Assembly: GCA_020249145.1 (NCBI GenBank) | Contig: JADCGF010000005.1 | Location: forward strand, 310,001-374,000 | Origin: Roseomonas sp. | Lineage (GTDB): Bacteria; Pseudomonadota; Alphaproteobacteria; Acetobacterales; Acetobacteraceae | Reading direction: 5' to 3' | DNA length: 64,000 nucleotides | Shown: positions 8,890-17,989 of the stretch, in pieces | Layout of the letters: every line of letters starts with the position of its first letter | How positions within the stretch are numbered: the first letter of the stretch is position 1 | The notes under the pieces: generated by a model | What the model saw: only the letters and a program-made list of their open reading frames with translations | What the model was told of the DNA's origin: nothing | Databases searched by the model: none | Made by a program: the position numbers and the translations under genes

Positions 8890-9539
8890 GGGACGGTGGC
8901 GCTCAGGGCATTCATTTCCGGCACTACGGTTCTGAAGGCCGTGAGTGCGAAGGCGATGCCGAGAACCACGCTGATGATGCCGTTGATCCTCATGCCAAGC
9001 TTTCGGAAGACAAGCCCGAGCAAAATCAACCAAAGGCCGGAGACAAGCTGCACGCCGAGAAGCTCCCCGACGCCGCCTGCATAGGCGTTGAGCGTCATGT
9101 AGTTGATCTCGATCATGCTGCGAGTCGCCGGGTCGGGTGTCGCGACATAAAGTTCGGCAAGCATCGGCATGGTGGTGAGCCATCGAACAATGCCGAGTGT
9201 CTTGAGGATGCCGGCCGCAATGGCGAAGGCCGCCATGGTATCGGCCAGCATGCCACCCGCACCATGCGCCATCGCGAAGCGTCGCAAGGCGATACCGAAG
9301 GGGACCATAGCGACAGCGGTCAGCAGATAGCCCCAATACCCAATCTGAATGGCGAGGGGATTGGCGGCGACCAGGGGGAGCGCCTGGTTTGCGGGCAGCC
9401 TCAAGCTGGCGGGCCAGCCGATTGCCTGGCCCAGTACGATCATCGGGATGAGGAAAAGCACCAGTTGTGACAAGGTCAAAAGTACCAGGGCGATTGCCTC
9501 GGCGCGGGTCATTCGCGCCGCTGGTAACGTGTCAGACAT
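8817..9539 (-). CDS. Multi-pass membrane protein, DUF4386-like
   Basis: The 240-residue protein has six likely transmembrane helices (for example AIALVLLTLSQLVLFLIPMI and IISVVLGIAFALTAF). Topology and size resemble DUF4386 proteins, which have no known function. It is the first gene of a two-gene minus-strand operon. Its last roughly 20 codons plus the following ribosome site recur at 7955-8042. No catalytic motif is visible. Confidence 0.6.
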   Translation of the reverse strand: MSDTLPAARMTRAEAIALVLLTLSQLVLFLIPMIVLGQAIGWPASLRLPANQALPLVAANPLAIQIGYWGYLLTAVAMVPFGIALRRFAMAHGAGGMLADTMAAFAIAAGILKTLGIVRWLTTMPMLAELYVATPDPATRSMIEINYMTLNAYAGGVGELLGVQLVSGLWLILLGLVFRKLGMRINGIISVVLGIAFALTAFRTVVPEMNALSATVPPFALVWLAALAVTFWRRASGPNP

Positions 9540-9705
9540 GGCCCATTACTTTCTGCATTGACGTCAATGGTGATCGGCAAAGGTTGGCAGCCGCTGCAGA
9601 AGCATGCGCATTTGGCGACGACCGTGCCCCTTCGAATACCGAGGACTTGGTATCCGGGGCGTCATGGCCGTTACGCGGCTTCATGCCAGGGTCGTGGAGA
9701 CGGCG

Positions 9706-10524
9706 TCAGAATCTGTAGCTCAGGCCAAGACCGAAGCTTATCTGGTTTTCCTCACCCTCGCGTGAGACGATGGGGCTGTCCGCGGCATCGCCCAACAGGC
9801 GCCGGAGAGTAACCAACCCAGTGACGCCCCAGCCGCCGGAGATTCTATAATTTGCCGTGAGCGTGAGGCCGACATCGCGGATACCTCCGCCAGCCTTGTA
9901 TTCCGGAAGGCCACTCGCGGTGGCGCCAGCCCGCGTCACACCAAAAAATGTCTGATTGTAGCTATCGCTGGCATAGCTCGCGAGTGCGATGGCACCGAGC
10001 CGCAGCCGCTCCGTAGCGTCGAAGCGATAGCTGCCACCAAAAAAGAGCAGGCCGCCGGATGCGGTCGAAGAAACATCATGGTGATACTCTACTTCGATAG
10101 CGGCTTCATCACGCCTGGTGAGAACGTCGCGGAAGGGTAGCCGCATGAAGGCGCCGGCTATGGTCCCATCGTCAATATCGCCGAGCCGCTTGACACGTTC
10201 ATTCTCGACGTCGGAGCGGCCACGGCGCTGACCCAGAACCGGGCCAGCTTCGATGCCAGACCAGGGTAAGACATTGGCACGCACGCCAAAGCCGCCGGCC
10301 AGCGTAGCAGTTTCGATGTAATAAGTATCGTAAGCGAGGCGCCCGGCGACGAGCGCGGCGACCGTCCGGTCGCTCGAGCCCTGATACTCCGGGATAGAGA
10401 GGGCACCGAGCGCAAAGAAGCCCGAAATCCGAGGATCGGACTGAGCCATTGCCGGGCTGGCGAGACCTGCCAGCAGAAGTGGCGCTGCGAGAGCGACCAG
10501 CGGGGAGCGGATGATTTTATTCAT
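9706..10524 (-). CDS. MipA/OmpV-family outer-membrane protein
   Basis: The 272-residue protein has a signal peptide (APLLLAGLASPAMAQ) and an alternating beta-strand body ending in LGLSYRF. The terminal Phe is typical of outer-membrane barrels recognised by BamA. The opening GALSIPEYQGSSDRTVAALV and the late YKAGGGIRDVGLTLTANYRI are MipA/OmpV features. MipA scaffolds murein hydrolases in E. coli, but most family members are simply barrels of unknown role. An upstream in-frame ATG would add 27 polar residues before the signal peptide and is rejected. Confidence 0.8.
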   Translation of the reverse strand: MNKIIRSPLVALAAPLLLAGLASPAMAQSDPRISGFFALGALSIPEYQGSSDRTVAALVAGRLAYDTYYIETATLAGGFGVRANVLPWSGIEAGPVLGQRRGRSDVENERVKRLGDIDDGTIAGAFMRLPFRDVLTRRDEAAIEVEYHHDVSSTASGGLLFFGGSYRFDATERLRLGAIALASYASDSYNQTFFGVTRAGATASGLPEYKAGGGIRDVGLTLTANYRISGGWGVTGLVTLRRLLGDAADSPIVSREGEENQISFGLGLSYRF

Positions 10525-11007
10525 GGACCCAAGGCCTTTCGGTTGAAACGGTAATGCCGATTTCGTAAGGTATCGGCACCGCGGATGCGGCGACGAAGGG
10601 CTCACCTGAATTTAGTTTAACATTAAACTGACCAGTGTCCAGATAAATTTCATGTACCATGTTGTTACGGGCACACTATCTCGGCGGAGGCGGCTGAACT
10701 GCGGGGGTAGGAAATCTTCGCGCTTGGCGGCATCATCTCGTGGCCCGAAAAATGCTGCCAATCAGCAGCCGATCAATAGCTCGGGGCATGTCGGCCACGC
10801 GCAAGCCTGCCCGACATGCCCAGTAGCGCGGACGACGACGATAGCGCATTGGTCGCTTATGAGTTTAAGGGCTCATGGCCGCCCCTGGCGGCGTCGCGGC
10901 CCGCCCGTGGCCACCCCTGCAAGCTCCATCAATCGCCGCGCCGAACATTCTGGCGCGCATCTGACGCGTTTTTTGGGGCTTGGCTTCTTGGTGGTGGCCC
11001 AGTTGGC
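10525..11007. other. Intergenic region with one strong inverted repeat
   Basis: About 480 bases without a convincing gene. A perfect 11-base inverted repeat (GGGCATGTCGG at 10784-10794, CCGACATGCCC at 10811-10821) could be a terminator or an operator. AT-rich DNA at 10605-10660 just upstream of the MipA gene is the likely site of its promoter. A plus-strand frame across the region has Arg/Ser-rich random-looking content. Confidence 0.4.
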
Positions 11008-11820
11008 CTAAGCCGCCCGCCAAACCACCGGAAACACCTCACTATCCATCGCCGCGCCATGTGCCGGCGCATTCGCGGGCGCCGGCGGGCTTTCAATCCC
11101 CTTGCGGCGCGTGAACACAGCATCATCGCCGGTCCAACGTGCTGAAACCGCGCGGCGGCGCAGCTTCCCGCTGCGATTGCCCGGCGCGCCATGCAGAGTC
11201 AGCCCATGGAAGGCCACGCAATCGCCTGGCGCCAAATCCCAACCGAGCAAGCGATACTCGCCACGATTGCCCTCAACATCCGGCACCGGCAGGAAACGAG
11301 GATCATCAGAAGGATGGTCCGCGCTATCGGCAAAGCGCTTTGGCTTGAACCATTCACCCTTGCGATGGGACCCGGCCACATATTCCACGCCATTCTCCCG
11401 CGCCACGGGATCAAGCGGTATCCAAAGGGAACAAACCTGCCAGCCCTCAACGGTCCAATAGGGTTGGTCATTATGCCAAGGGGTCGGTTCTTCCGTGCCT
11501 GGTTCCTTCACCAGCACATGTTCATGGAACAGATTGACCTTGCCGCTTTGCATCAGCGCGCCGGAAATGGCAGCGGCGGGGGAATGGCGCAAAAACGCCT
11601 CATACTCCGCAATGCGCTGCCAGGAACAGTAATCGCCGAAGAACATGCCGGGCTTGCCTTCCGGCGTATAGCGTTTGCCGAAGGGGCCGGGTTCACGCAG
11701 ATTACGTTCCACCCCGGCAGCGAGCAGTTCAACCCAATGCGGCGCAAAGGCGCCACGGATCACCACCGCGCCATCGCGGTCATAATCGGCGATGGTCTGG
11801 GCATCAAGGATTTGGGACAT
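11008..11820 (-). CDS. Phytanoyl-CoA dioxygenase (PhyH) family protein
   Basis: The 270-residue protein has an Fe(II)/2-oxoglutarate oxygenase core: HND in EEPTPWHNDQPYWTVEG supplies two iron ligands and the distal His is in FHGLTLHGAPGNRS. The N-terminal YDRDGAVVIRGAF is a classic PhyH opening. Substrates vary widely in the family, and nothing nearby identifies this one. The last 13 codons (MDSEVFPVVWRAA) have a near copy after the TetR gene at 19135-19176. That copy is probably a relic of a paralogue. Confidence 0.85.
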   Translation of the reverse strand: MSQILDAQTIADYDRDGAVVIRGAFAPHWVELLAAGVERNLREPGPFGKRYTPEGKPGMFFGDYCSWQRIAEYEAFLRHSPAAAISGALMQSGKVNLFHEHVLVKEPGTEEPTPWHNDQPYWTVEGWQVCSLWIPLDPVARENGVEYVAGSHRKGEWFKPKRFADSADHPSDDPRFLPVPDVEGNRGEYRLLGWDLAPGDCVAFHGLTLHGAPGNRSGKLRRRAVSARWTGDDAVFTRRKGIESPPAPANAPAHGAAMDSEVFPVVWRAA

Positions 11821-11847
11821 CGCGTTTCTCCTGAAGATAAAACGATG

Positions 11848-12273
11848 TTAGGGGACCAAACGCTCACGCGCAAAGCGGCGAACAAATTCTTCCTGCGCCG
11901 GGGTTTCAATCGCCTCAGGGTGATAGGCGGCGCGCAGCCAGGCAACCGGGTCGCCTTCCACCGCGCCCGCCATAAGGGCAAGGCAGGCCATGGCCGTGCC
12001 GGTGCGCCCAAGCCCGGCCTTGCAGCCAATGTGATAGGCGGCATCAGGGGTGGCGCGCATTTCTGCCAGCATCTGCTGCAACACGCCGCGCAAACCGGCT
12101 TCATCCGGCAGGCCGAAATCCCGCACATCCAAGCGCCACGCAGCTTCAGCCAAACGCGCGGCGCGCGCTTCCAGGCAAAGCCCTCGGGCGCCTTCCGGCA
12201 GGGCATCGAAGGGACCGCCGGTGATACAGACCCGCGCCCCGTCCAGGGATAATGCCAGCGTGCCGCGCAGCAT
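11848..12273 (-). CDS. Protein tyrosine/dual-specificity phosphatase-like protein
   Basis: The 141-residue protein has the cysteine-phosphatase P-loop HIGCKAGLGRTGTA (Cys84, Arg90), fitting the CX5R signature, and a plausible general acid Asp in the preceding loop (DVRDFGLPDE). The invariant His-Cys is changed to Gly-Cys, as in some atypical members. The ATG shares one base with the stop of pssA. Co-location with pssA-psd might hint at a phospholipid phosphatase such as a PGP phosphatase. That is inference only. Confidence 0.7.
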   Translation of the reverse strand: MLRGTLALSLDGARVCITGGPFDALPEGARGLCLEARAARLAEAAWRLDVRDFGLPDEAGLRGVLQQMLAEMRATPDAAYHIGCKAGLGRTGTAMACLALMAGAVEGDPVAWLRAAYHPEAIETPAQEEFVRRFARERLVP

Positions 12274-13166
12274 CAGGGCGCGGCACTCCCCTTCCCATTA
12301 TCGGCGACCAGCACGGGCTCCAGCAGGCTTTCCGCTTCCTGCTTCAAGCGCAGATAAGACCGCACGGAAAAGGGCAACATGCCAAGATAAATCATGCCGG
12401 CCATGGCCAGCGCCGCCCAGGGCTCAGCGAATAACAGCGCCATGAAAAGCCCAACACCCAAAAGCAAAGGCAGCACCGCAGCGCGCGGCACCTTGAAATT
12501 CTTGAAGGACCAGGTGGGCAGCGTGCTCACCATCAGCCCACCCACCACCACCAGCACGATGCCGACCAACACGGGATTGCGCATGATGCCGGCGAGCATC
12601 GGCATCTCCACCTGGGTGAAGAACAACCCGGCGAAAAGCGGGAATAGCGCGCAGCCAGCCCCCGCCGGCGCCGGCACGCCGGTGAAGAAATTATAGGTAT
12701 AGGCAGGCTTCGGCGCCGGCCCCACATCTAGCGTCGCATTGAAGCGGGCCAGCCGCAACGCAGAACACACGGCGAAAAGCAGCGCAGGCGCAAAGGCAAT
12801 GCCGCGATAATCCTGCATCGCCCAAAGATATAGCACGAGTGCCGGCGCCACCCCAAAGGACAGAAAATCAGCCAAACTATCGAATTCCGCCCCGAAACGA
12901 GATGTGGCTTTCAGCAGCCGCGCCAGCCGGCCATCCAGCCCATCAATCACGCCCGCCACCACAATCAGCACGGCGGCTTCGGCAAAGCGCGCTTCAAACG
13001 CAGCGCGGATAGCGACCAGCCCGCAGCAGAGCCCAAGCATGGTCATGATGTTCGGAATCAGGCGATTGAAGGATTGCCCTTCAAAACGAGGCCTGGTGCG
13101 CGGGCGAAAGCGCCGGCGCAGCCGCCGCATGCGCCCTGGTTGGCCCGCATCCTTCGGCGTATTCAT
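12273..13166 (-). CDS. pssA: CDP-diacylglycerol-serine O-phosphatidyltransferase
   Basis: The 297-residue integral membrane protein has the CDP-alcohol phosphotransferase motif D-G-x2-A-R-x8-G-x3-D-x3-D, read here as [20 protein letters not shown] then FDSLAD. About eight hydrophobic helices follow. It makes phosphatidylserine from CDP-diacylglycerol and serine. Its start overlaps the stop of psd (ATGA), so substrate and next-step enzymes are co-translated. The frame is open 55 codons further upstream inside psd, but that part is not homologous. Confidence 0.92.
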   Translation of the reverse strand: MNTPKDAGQPGRMRRLRRRFRPRTRPRFEGQSFNRLIPNIMTMLGLCCGLVAIRAAFEARFAEAAVLIVVAGVIDGLDGRLARLLKATSRFGAEFDSLADFLSFGVAPALVLYLWAMQDYRGIAFAPALLFAVCSALRLARFNATLDVGPAPKPAYTYNFFTGVPAPAGAGCALFPLFAGLFFTQVEMPMLAGIMRNPVLVGIVLVVVGGLMVSTLPTWSFKNFKVPRAAVLPLLLGVGLFMALLFAEPWAALAMAGMIYLGMLPFSVRSYLRLKQEAESLLEPVLVADNGKGSAAP

Positions 13167-13840
13167 CGCGCCTGCAACTCCGCCAAAACGGTCTCTCCAC
13201 CGATCATGGTCTGGCCAACCGCGACCATGGGCACAACACCCGGCGGCAGATAGATATCCGTGCGGCTGCCGAAACGAATAATACCAAAACGATCGCCCGC
13301 CTGCACCGCATCGCCCACCTTGGCATCGCACAGAATGCGCCGCGCGATCAGCCCGGCAATCTGCACCACCGCAATATCGCGCCCATCGGGCAAGCGAAGG
13401 GCGAGCGCATTGCGTTCATTCTCATCACTCGCCTTATCCAGATTGGCGCTCAGGAATTTGCCATGGTGATAGGCAATGCGCGTGACCGTGCCATCCGCCG
13501 GCATGCGGTTCACATGCACATCAAGGACTGAGAGGAATATCGCAATGCGCCAGCGGGTTTCCTCGCCCATACCCAATTCCACCGGCGGCTTGGCCGGCAT
13601 TACGGACACCACATGCCCATCCGCCGGCGCCAGCACCAGGCCGGGGCGCGCGGGCGGGATGCGTTCTGGGTCTCGGAAGAAGTAAAGGCAGAACAGCGTG
13701 AACGCCACGCCGAGCCAAAAGACGAAAGCGCCAAGCAGCGCGCCGCCCAGCAGCGCCACAGCGCCGCCACCGATCAGGAAGGGCCTCGCCGCCGGATGAG
13801 GCCGGGCGAGAACCATGCGAAGACTTTGTCCGAGTGCCAT
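13163..13840 (-). CDS. psd: Phosphatidylserine decarboxylase (short form)
   Basis: The 225-residue protein has the usual length of the short psd class. Two N-terminal hydrophobic segments precede [12 protein letters not shown] and [17 protein letters not shown]. The self-processing site is the GS in [13 protein letters not shown], where cleavage creates the pyruvoyl group. It converts phosphatidylserine to phosphatidylethanolamine. It is the first gene of the psd-pssA-phosphatase operon. Confidence 0.93.
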   Translation of the reverse strand: MALGQSLRMVLARPHPAARPFLIGGGAVALLGGALLGAFVFWLGVAFTLFCLYFFRDPERIPPARPGLVLAPADGHVVSVMPAKPPVELGMGEETRWRIAIFLSVLDVHVNRMPADGTVTRIAYHHGKFLSANLDKASDENERNALALRLPDGRDIAVVQIAGLIARRILCDAKVGDAVQAGDRFGIIRFGSRTDIYLPPGVVPMVAVGQTMIGGETVLAELQAR

Positions 13841-13880
13841 GCGGGCTCGCTTACAGTGTTTTTACTAAAAATGCACAAGA

Positions 13881-14318
13881 ATGCATCTTATGGATATGAT
13901 CACCCTTGGCCGCCTGGCCATAGACCCCGAAGGCCGCCTGGCGCCAAAGCTGGCAGACCGCCCCCTGGAATTCACCTTTGACTGGCGTGGCCGCCGCTGC
14001 CGGGCGGAGCTCAGCGCTGAGGGGCTGGTGGTGGAAACCGATGCCGCGCGCATTCCCTCCACCGCTGAGGGCCGAGACCAGCGCCAATCCAGCTTCGCCA
14101 CCCTGGCCGCGCTGAACCCTGGCCTGCCGGAAGGATGGCGCATGGGGCTGACACCCGACCACCGGATTCGCTTTGAAGCGGATTTGGCGCTGGTGCCGCC
14201 CACCAACTCACCCGAATTGATCGCGGCGCTGGTGCGCTTCGTGCTTGCGCTTGATCCCTATCTGGATCGGCTGGAAGCCGCCGGCGCCGGCTGGGCAACA
14301 GGCAGCGTAAAGACCTGA
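13881..14318 (+). CDS. Conserved hypothetical protein
   Basis: I do not recognise this 145-residue protein. It is soluble with alternating strand and helix character: FTFDWRGRRCRAELS, then ALNPGLPEGWRMGLTPDH, then a helical end ALVRFVLALDPYLDRLEAAG. Base and codon use match the neighbours. Its 3' end overlaps the convergent LysM gene by 61 bases. A second ATG nine bases in is an alternative start. Confidence 0.55.
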   Translation: MHLMDMITLGRLAIDPEGRLAPKLADRPLEFTFDWRGRRCRAELSAEGLVVETDAARIPSTAEGRDQRQSSFATLAALNPGLPEGWRMGLTPDHRIRFEADLALVPPTNSPELIAALVRFVLALDPYLDRLEAAGAGWATGSVKT

Positions 14319-15550
14319 CCGGGATAGATTTTGTTGGGGTCGGCGATCTGTTCCTTATTGGCCTGATAGATCACCGTAAAGCGAATGCCCCGCCCATAGT
14401 TGGCGCGGGCGATGCGCCAAAGGTTGTTGCCCGGCTGCACCACAATGCGCTGCTGGGCGAAAGCTTCGGCGGGGAGTTCCTCACGCTGGAAGGGCACCTC
14501 GGCGCGGGCCAGCACGCGCCCGTCAGCCGCTGAAAGCTGATCCACCCGCAGCCGATGCCGCCCGATGGAGGGTTGGTTGTCGGGCTGAAAGGCCCAGCGG
14601 CCCAAAGCATCGGCAACCGCTTCACCAACATGCTGATCATCCACGTAAAGCCTGAGTCTGGCGCCGGGGGTCGCGCCACCGGCGAAGCGCATGGACCCAC
14701 CCTGGTCATATTCAACCGAATCAATGCCAAGCCGCGGCGCGCTGCCGGCTGACGGGGCGGGTTCCGGCACCTGCAACAGGCGCGGGGCGGCGGCTTCGGA
14801 CCGGCCCGGAATCAGTACTGCCAGGGGTCCGGTCGGCGCAGGGGCTTGTGCCTGGGCTGGGCGCTCTGCCGGGGCGGGCGCGGCTTGCGCTTGTTGGGCG
14901 GGGCGTTCTGCGGCCTGGGCCAGGTTGCCGGGCACAGGTTCAGCCGCCGGCGCGGGGCGTGGCGCTTCGGCGATTTGCGGCGCCGTATCGGGCACCATCA
15001 GCACCACCGTATCCGGCCCGGCGACTTCCTGATCCCCGAGGCGCGCGCGCAGGCTAAGCTCCATTGCGCCGGGCGGCAGGGCATCTGCGGGCAGTATCAC
15101 GAATTCACCGCGCCGATCGGCCCGCGCGCGGCCCAATTCGCGGCCATTATCGGCGAGTAGAATCACCTCGGCCCCCGGCGCCGCGCGGCCGGCCACCACG
15201 GCACTGCCACGGGCCCCAACCCGCACCACATCAAAGCGCGGCGGGATCATGGCAGCGGCGGGGGCGGCGGCGTTAGGGTCGGACCGGGGGGCCTCGGTGC
15301 TGGGGGTCGCAAGGCCAGGGGGCGTCGGGGCTGGTGGGATCTGGGGCCGCCCGGCCTGGCCCGCACCACCCGGCCCGGCAGCCCCCGCAGGCGCATCCGC
15401 CACAGGGGCGCGCGCTATGCCGGCCACACCCGAGGGATCGGGCGAAAAAACGCCGCGCCAGCCAAGAAAGACCAAGATTGCCAGCAGGATCAGCACGGCT
15501 GGGAAGATCAGCTTCTTGGCGGCGCCTCCGCCGGCATTCGGCTCATTCAT
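14258..15550 (-). CDS. LysM peptidoglycan-binding protein with N-terminal membrane anchor
   Basis: The 430-residue protein has one N-terminal transmembrane helix (LIFPAVLILLAILVFLGW) and a long Pro/Ala-rich linker. Two Ig-like segments follow (RFDVVRVGARGSAVVAGRAA and LGIDSVEYDQGGSMRFAGGA). The C-terminal LysM domain reads RIVVQPGNNLWRIARANYG then NKIYPGQVFTLP. The layout fits a periplasmic cell-wall-binding protein of the kind found in many Rhodospirillales. The exact role is unknown. Confidence 0.8.
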   Translation of the reverse strand: MNEPNAGGGAAKKLIFPAVLILLAILVFLGWRGVFSPDPSGVAGIARAPVADAPAGAAGPGGAGQAGRPQIPPAPTPPGLATPSTEAPRSDPNAAAPAAAMIPPRFDVVRVGARGSAVVAGRAAPGAEVILLADNGRELGRARADRRGEFVILPADALPPGAMELSLRARLGDQEVAGPDTVVLMVPDTAPQIAEAPRPAPAAEPVPGNLAQAAERPAQQAQAAPAPAERPAQAQAPAPTGPLAVLIPGRSEAAAPRLLQVPEPAPSAGSAPRLGIDSVEYDQGGSMRFAGGATPGARLRLYVDDQHVGEAVADALGRWAFQPDNQPSIGRHRLRVDQLSAADGRVLARAEVPFQREELPAEAFAQQRIVVQPGNNLWRIARANYGRGIRFTVIYQANKEQIADPNKIYPGQVFTLPVAQPAPAASSRSR

Positions 15551-15683
15551 GCTGCACTCCCCTGCGGTGCGCTTCCCCGCGCCATCGCCTTGCCCAGATC
15601 TTGGAAATTACAGAATGCTTCTAAGTGTCTTGTCATCGGCCTGCAACAAGGCCCATCCTGGCTATGGCAACCGGCAGGTGAGC

Positions 15684-16358
15684 ATGAGTGCGCATAACAC
15701 CCGAATCCGCATCTGGGACCGCCCCGTCAGGCTGTTTCATTGGACCCTGATCCTGCTGGTCGCGCTATCCTATGCCAGCGGCAAAAGCGGCGCCTGGTCG
15801 CTGCATTATATTTCTGGCTACGCCATCCTGACGCTGGTGCTGTTTCGCATCCTGTGGGGGTTTTTGGGGTCGGAGAATGCGCGTTTTGCCCATTTTTTGA
15901 AATCGCCCTGGGCGGCGCTGCGGCAATTGACGCGGCTTGCAAAGCGGGATCGGGATACGGAAACCAGCCATAATCCAGCCGGCGGGTGGATGGTGGTGGT
16001 GCTGCTCTGTTTGCTCCTGGCGCAGGCCATGACAGGCCTTTTTACCAATCACGATCCCGGTTTCAGCTATTCGCAGCATGGCCCGCTGGCCTTGAAGGTC
16101 GGCGAGGCGACGCAGGAATCGCTTTCCGCCTGGCATTTGGCGGGGCAGCGCTATTTGGTCTTCGCCATAGCGCTGCATGTGCTGGCCATCATGCTCTATA
16201 AGCTCGTGAAGGGTCACGAATTGGTCATGCCGATGCTGACCGGTGAAAAGCTGTTGCCAGAGGGCGCCAAGGCGCCGCGCCTCGCATCCGGGCGGCTGGC
16301 GCTTGGTGTCTTGTTACTGGCCGGGGCGGCGGTGTTTCTGTTTATCCGCTTGTTTTAG
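15684..16358 (+). CDS. Cytochrome b561-type di-haem membrane protein
   Basis: The 224-residue protein starts TRIRIWDRPVRLFHWTLILL, the usual opening of small cytochrome b561/Ni-Fe-hydrogenase b subunits, with His in LFHW. Further His residues in transmembrane helices (LHYISGYAIL, AWHLAGQRYLVFAIALHVLA) can ligate two haems. It likely passes electrons between quinone and a c-type cytochrome. The convergent neighbour is a cytochrome c', a recurrent pairing. The start follows AGGTGAGC. Confidence 0.85.
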   Translation: MSAHNTRIRIWDRPVRLFHWTLILLVALSYASGKSGAWSLHYISGYAILTLVLFRILWGFLGSENARFAHFLKSPWAALRQLTRLAKRDRDTETSHNPAGGWMVVVLLCLLLAQAMTGLFTNHDPGFSYSQHGPLALKVGEATQESLSAWHLAGQRYLVFAIALHVLAIMLYKLVKGHELVMPMLTGEKLLPEGAKAPRLASGRLALGVLLLAGAAVFLFIRLF

Positions 16359-16373
16359 GCGGGTAACGCCTGC

Positions 16374-16814
16374 CTATCGGCTGCGGCTGCGATACGGGCG
16401 ATGGCAGGCGCTGCAGGTGGCGGCGGTTTGTTGGAAAGCCGCCTGCAAGGCCGCATTATCGCCTGTATTCGCCGCGTTTTCCAGGCTGCGCAGGCTTGAG
16501 AGCATATTCGCATTGGCCGCCGCAAACCCGCCCGGATCGGACCAGATTGTGGGGCGTGCGCGGGTATCGCCTTGCCCGCTATTCGGGGGGAAAAGCGAAG
16601 GCAGGCCTTCAAAAAAGCGGATCATGTCGGCGATGGAGGCGACGGCCGCGCGTGTATCGCCACGCTGGTTCATCAGGGCTTCGATCCGGTCCATTTGGTG
16701 TCCCACTGCCTTTAGCCCGTCACGCCGGGCGGAGATCACATCCCCTGGCGCCAGGGCAGATGCCGTAAAGGGCATCAGCAGCACCAGCAGAAAACCTGCT
16801 TTCCAAGCCATCAT
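16374..16814 (-). CDS. Class II c-type cytochrome (cytochrome c' family)
   Basis: The 146-residue protein has a signal peptide (GFLLVLLMPFTASALA), a four-helix-bundle pattern starting ISARRDGLKAVGHQMDRI, and a single haem site CSACH close to the C-terminus. This is the standard layout of cytochrome c'/c556. It sits periplasmically and may partner the adjacent cytochrome b. The convergent genes are only 15 bases apart. Confidence 0.87.
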   Translation of the reverse strand: MMAWKAGFLLVLLMPFTASALAPGDVISARRDGLKAVGHQMDRIEALMNQRGDTRAAVASIADMIRFFEGLPSLFPPNSGQGDTRARPTIWSDPGGFAAANANMLSSLRSLENAANTGDNAALQAAFQQTAATCSACHRPYRSRSR

Positions 16815-16939
16815 TACCGCCCCATTAACTTTAATTCAGGCAAGAGGTGGGGTGTGATGATCGTCTCGCCAAGGGGCGACCACCCGCTTGCGGCCTTCTC
16901 CCCCGCCCGCTATAGCCGCGCCATTGCTTCGGTCGGCTT

Positions 16940-17016
16940 CGGAGTGTAGCTCAGCCTGGTAGAGCACTGTGTTCGGGACGCAGGGGCCGGAGGTTCGAAT
17001 CCTCTCACTCCGACCA
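16940..17016 (+). tRNA. tRNA-Pro (anticodon CGG)
   Basis: The full cloverleaf is present. The acceptor stem is CGGAGTG/CACTCCG, the D arm starts GCTC and closes with GAGC, and the anticodon loop is TTCGGGA with CGG as anticodon. The T arm has TTCGAAT, and CCA is encoded at the end. It reads CCG proline codons, which suits a GC-rich genome. Confidence 0.97.
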
Positions 17017-17197
17017 ATTTCCCCAGAAACCCGTCTGAGACTGATGTGATTGCCTTGGTCTCCTTATGATTTTCTTGTCTCAGTCGCCAAGCCCGAGAGA
17101 CCCCGCTTGCGGGGCCTTATGTGCGGCCTTCGATCTTTCGGCGATCATGGGCGCAGTTGAGGGCGTGTTTCGTCAAGGAACGCGAAGTTGCATTGCT
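17017..17197. other. Downstream flank of tRNA-Pro with terminator-like hairpin
   Basis: A short hairpin (CCCCGC TT GCGGGG at 17101-17114) lies in this gap and may end the tRNA transcript, although no T-run follows. CTGAGAC and GTCTCAG at 17035 and 17077 form a weak inverted repeat. No copy of the tRNA 3' end or integrase was seen, so there is no sign of an element integrated here. Confidence 0.4.
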
Positions 17198-17989
17198 TCA
17201 GGGCGATAGCGAAATACCGGCGAAGGCAGCGGCATAGGCCCCGGCGGTCAAGGCGATCCAGGCGCAAGCGGCAAGACCTACACCAGCCGGCGTAACGGAT
17301 CGCACCAGCAGCACAAAGGCTGGGATCGCCTGCATGGCGTGTATTGCAAGGAAGTGTGCGGCGCGCAGATCGCCGCCATCGCGTGACCAGAAAAATGGCG
17401 CGAAATTAGCAGCATCTGTCATGGTGCCGCCGACATAGGGTGTTGCCATACTGGAGATTGCCGAGCCGGTAATGCCCCCAAGAATGCCGCTGATGACCAA
17501 TCCAAGCCCGACAGCCAGCCTCCAATTCAGCGCCTGCTGCTGATCGCCACGCAGCAGGACCAGCACGCCGAGCAAGAAGGCCAAAAAAACCAGGGTCATG
17601 GCGCCGAGGCCCATCAGGCTATAGGCGATCTCACCAAGCCGGTCCGTGGCGAAATGGCTCGGTTGCCCAAGGCCAGCGCGCAACAGGATCCAAGCTTGCT
17701 CAAAAATCGCTGCCAGCACTGCGCCCCACAGAATGATGCGCGCCACCCAACCGTTACGCGCTGCAGGCGTAAGCACCCCCCAGGCCCAGGCCATGGTCCA
17801 GAACCAGGCGACGAAGGACGCCGCGAATTTCGCGGGCTTCACCCAAACGGAAACGCCATTGATCCTTCGGCCATCAATCATCGCCGCCATCAGGCAAAGC
17901 GCCACGATGATCAGCATGACCCAGCCCAGACGGGCGAGGATTGGCTGGCGTTGATCCAATGCCACGAATAGCGCGCGGAGTTTCGTCAT
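17198..17989 (-). CDS. Polytopic membrane protein of unknown function
   Basis: The 263-residue protein has about seven hydrophobic helices (for example LGWVMLIIVALCLMAAMID, then LGAMTLVFLAFLLGVLVLL) and conserved-looking VWVKPAKFAASFVAWFWTMA and HFLAIHAMQAIPAFVLLV segments. I do not recognise a named family. Its ATG overlaps the stop of the DUF4281 gene (ATGA), so the two are co-translated. A divergent TetR regulator probably controls both. Confidence 0.65.
   Translation of the reverse strand: MTKLRALFVALDQRQPILARLGWVMLIIVALCLMAAMIDGRRINGVSVWVKPAKFAASFVAWFWTMAWAWGVLTPAARNGWVARIILWGAVLAAIFEQAWILLRAGLGQPSHFATDRLGEIAYSLMGLGAMTLVFLAFLLGVLVLLRGDQQQALNWRLAVGLGLVISGILGGITGSAISSMATPYVGGTMTDAANFAPFFWSRDGGDLRAAHFLAIHAMQAIPAFVLLVRSVTPAGVGLAACAWIALTAGAYAAAFAGISLSP

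Noticed and set aside
10652..11011. 119-codon plus-strand frame upstream of MipA
   Set aside because: It is Arg/Ser-rich with no motif, and the region is better explained as regulatory sequence with an inverted repeat.
16940..17197. tRNA-Pro as an integration site for an island
   Set aside because: No duplicate of the tRNA 3' end and no integrase were found downstream; neighbours look like ordinary chromosomal genes.
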